In this document: in pieces, positions 21,555-22,254 of the stretch
Layout of the letters: each line of letters begins with the position of its first letter
Position numbering within the stretch: position 1 is the first letter of the stretch
Assembly: GCA_023392285.1 (NCBI GenBank)
Contig: JAEVZK010000089.1
Coordinates: 1-22,254 of the forward strand
Length of the DNA stretch: 22,254 bases
Origin: Armatimonadota bacterium
GTDB taxonomy: Bacteria > Armatimonadota > Fimbriimonadia > Fimbriimonadales > Fimbriimonadaceae
Reading direction: 5' to 3'
Notes under the pieces: generated by a model
Told to the model about the DNA's origin: nothing
Database searches by the model: none
What the model saw: only the letters and a program-made list of their open reading frames with translations
Translations under genes and position numbers: made by a program

Positions 21555-22254
21555 TTGAGCGCCATCTATCTCGGATTGGATTGCGGCGGCTCCTCTTCTC
21601 GAGCAGTTGCGATGAATGAGGCAGGCGAAATAGTCTTCCAGGGCCAATCTGGCTCGGCAAACCTCGTCTCAACTCCTACGTTCCGTCTTAAGCAGAACTT
21701 GGTTCAAGCGCTGCGAGGAGCGCCCGATGTGGATTTCATAAGCGGCTGTTTTGCTGGCCTTCTCACTGAAGACGACAATGCCCGAGCCGTACACTTAATC
21801 CAAGATATTTTTCCCCGGGCGAGGATTCAAGCATATCCCGACTACGCTGCGGCTTTCTGGGCGTCAGAACCGGGCACCGATCTCTGCGTCATTGGCGGTA
21901 CTGGCTCGCTAGTCTGCTCTTGGAACGGATCTCGGATCGTTAAGAGTGGCGGGCGGGGATACATTCTTGGAGATGAAGGCGCTGCCTTCCAATATGGTCG
22001 CGACGCGCTTCTCCACTATTTCCGAGATCGAACCTCCACCTCTCCCTCCCTTGCGAAACAGGTGCTTGAACTTTTTCAGTGCGAGGATGAACCTAGCATT
22101 GTCAGCCGTCTCTACCGAGCGCCGTCGCCGCAGGCAATGATTGCAAAGCTCGCAAAGGGTTTAGCCAACGATGCTAAGGCCGGTGCTCCATACGCTCTTG
22201 AAAGTTTGGAGCACAACTCCGACCAGCTTGCACAAGTTGTGGCTGCCCACGCCG
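21555..22254 (+). CDS. BadF/BadG/BcrA/BcrD-type ATPase, N-acetylglucosamine kinase-like (partial, cut by window end)
   Basis: About 233 residues seen, with no stop before the window edge. The frame opens at a TTG at 21555 (another TTG at 21519). The ASKHA kinase landmarks are present: YLGLDCGGSSSRAV (phosphate 1), VIGGTGSLVCSW with GTGS (phosphate 2), and GRGYILGDEGAAFQYGRDAL, the signature of GlcNAc kinase and BadF-type proteins. These phosphorylate amino sugars such as GlcNAc during cell-wall recycling, or belong to 2-hydroxyacyl-CoA dehydratase activators; the LGDEGAA motif favours the sugar-kinase side. It is divergent from the glycosyltransferase gene, fitting a sugar/envelope theme. The C-terminal third is outside the window. 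Confidence 0.85.
   Translation, partial: MSAIYLGLDCGGSSSRAVAMNEAGEIVFQGQSGSANLVSTPTFRLKQNLVQALRGAPDVDFISGCFAGLLTEDDNARAVHLIQDIFPRARIQAYPDYAAAFWASEPGTDLCVIGGTGSLVCSWNGSRIVKSGGRGYILGDEGAAFQYGRDALLHYFRDRTSTSPSLAKQVLELFQCEDEPSIVSRLYRAPSPQAMIAKLAKGLANDAKAGAPYALESLEHNSDQLAQVVAAHA

Overview
This 22.3 kb window looks like ordinary bacterial chromosome. GC is in the mid-50s by eye, genes are dense on both strands, and I found no tRNA, rRNA, CRISPR array, insertion sequence or phage gene. The mix of a caspase-PEGA protein, GspC-like protein, HisKA_2 kinase, M16 and M61 peptidases, BadF-type kinase and many lineage-specific membrane proteins suggests a little-studied phylum. Armatimonadota (Fimbriimonas-like) is my best guess, from general flavour only. 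Several genes have a TANNNT box 5-9 nt before the start codon, which suggests leaderless transcription.

Layout. 1-1336 (-): P-loop kinase-like protein then rsmE. 1362-2093 (+): TMEM175-type channel, overlapping tail to tail with a secreted caspase-PEGA protein (2071-3876, -). 3963-5513 (+): glycine-zipper stress-type protein and surE. 5523-6677 (-): a probable lipoprotein with a Gln/His-rich coiled coil. 6788-7333 (+): small exported unknown. 7330-8220 (-): sugar phosphate isomerase/epimerase-like TIM barrel. 8260-9302 (+): DUF1287 protein overlapping a receiver-like protein. 9314-10481 (-): two tandem paralogous membrane proteins. 10608-12562 (+): tight operon of ECF sigma factor, short possible anti-sigma protein and dnaN. 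12563-13238: the longest gap, with a terminator-like hairpin, two weak overlapping ORFs and a strong inverted repeat. 13239-16853 (+): degenerate FAH-fold protein, M16 peptidase, GAF-GAF-HisKA_2 sensor kinase. 16912-18897 (+): GspC-like protein, M61 peptidase. 18862-21491 (-): GT9 glycosyltransferase followed by a polytopic membrane protein. 21555-end (+): BadF-family kinase, cut by the window edge.

How the genes may work together. The clearest units are sigma-small protein-dnaN (4-nt overlap, then 12 nt), FAH-like-M16-kinase (2-nt gap, then overlapping), DUF1287-receiver (ATGA overlap) and GT9-membrane protein (ATGA overlap). The last is divergent from a sugar-kinase-like gene and suggests envelope glycan metabolism. 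The most interesting points are the sigma factor/sliding clamp coupling, the FAH-fold protein that has lost its metal ligands, the paralogous membrane pair, the caspase-PEGA protein and the leaderless promoter pattern.
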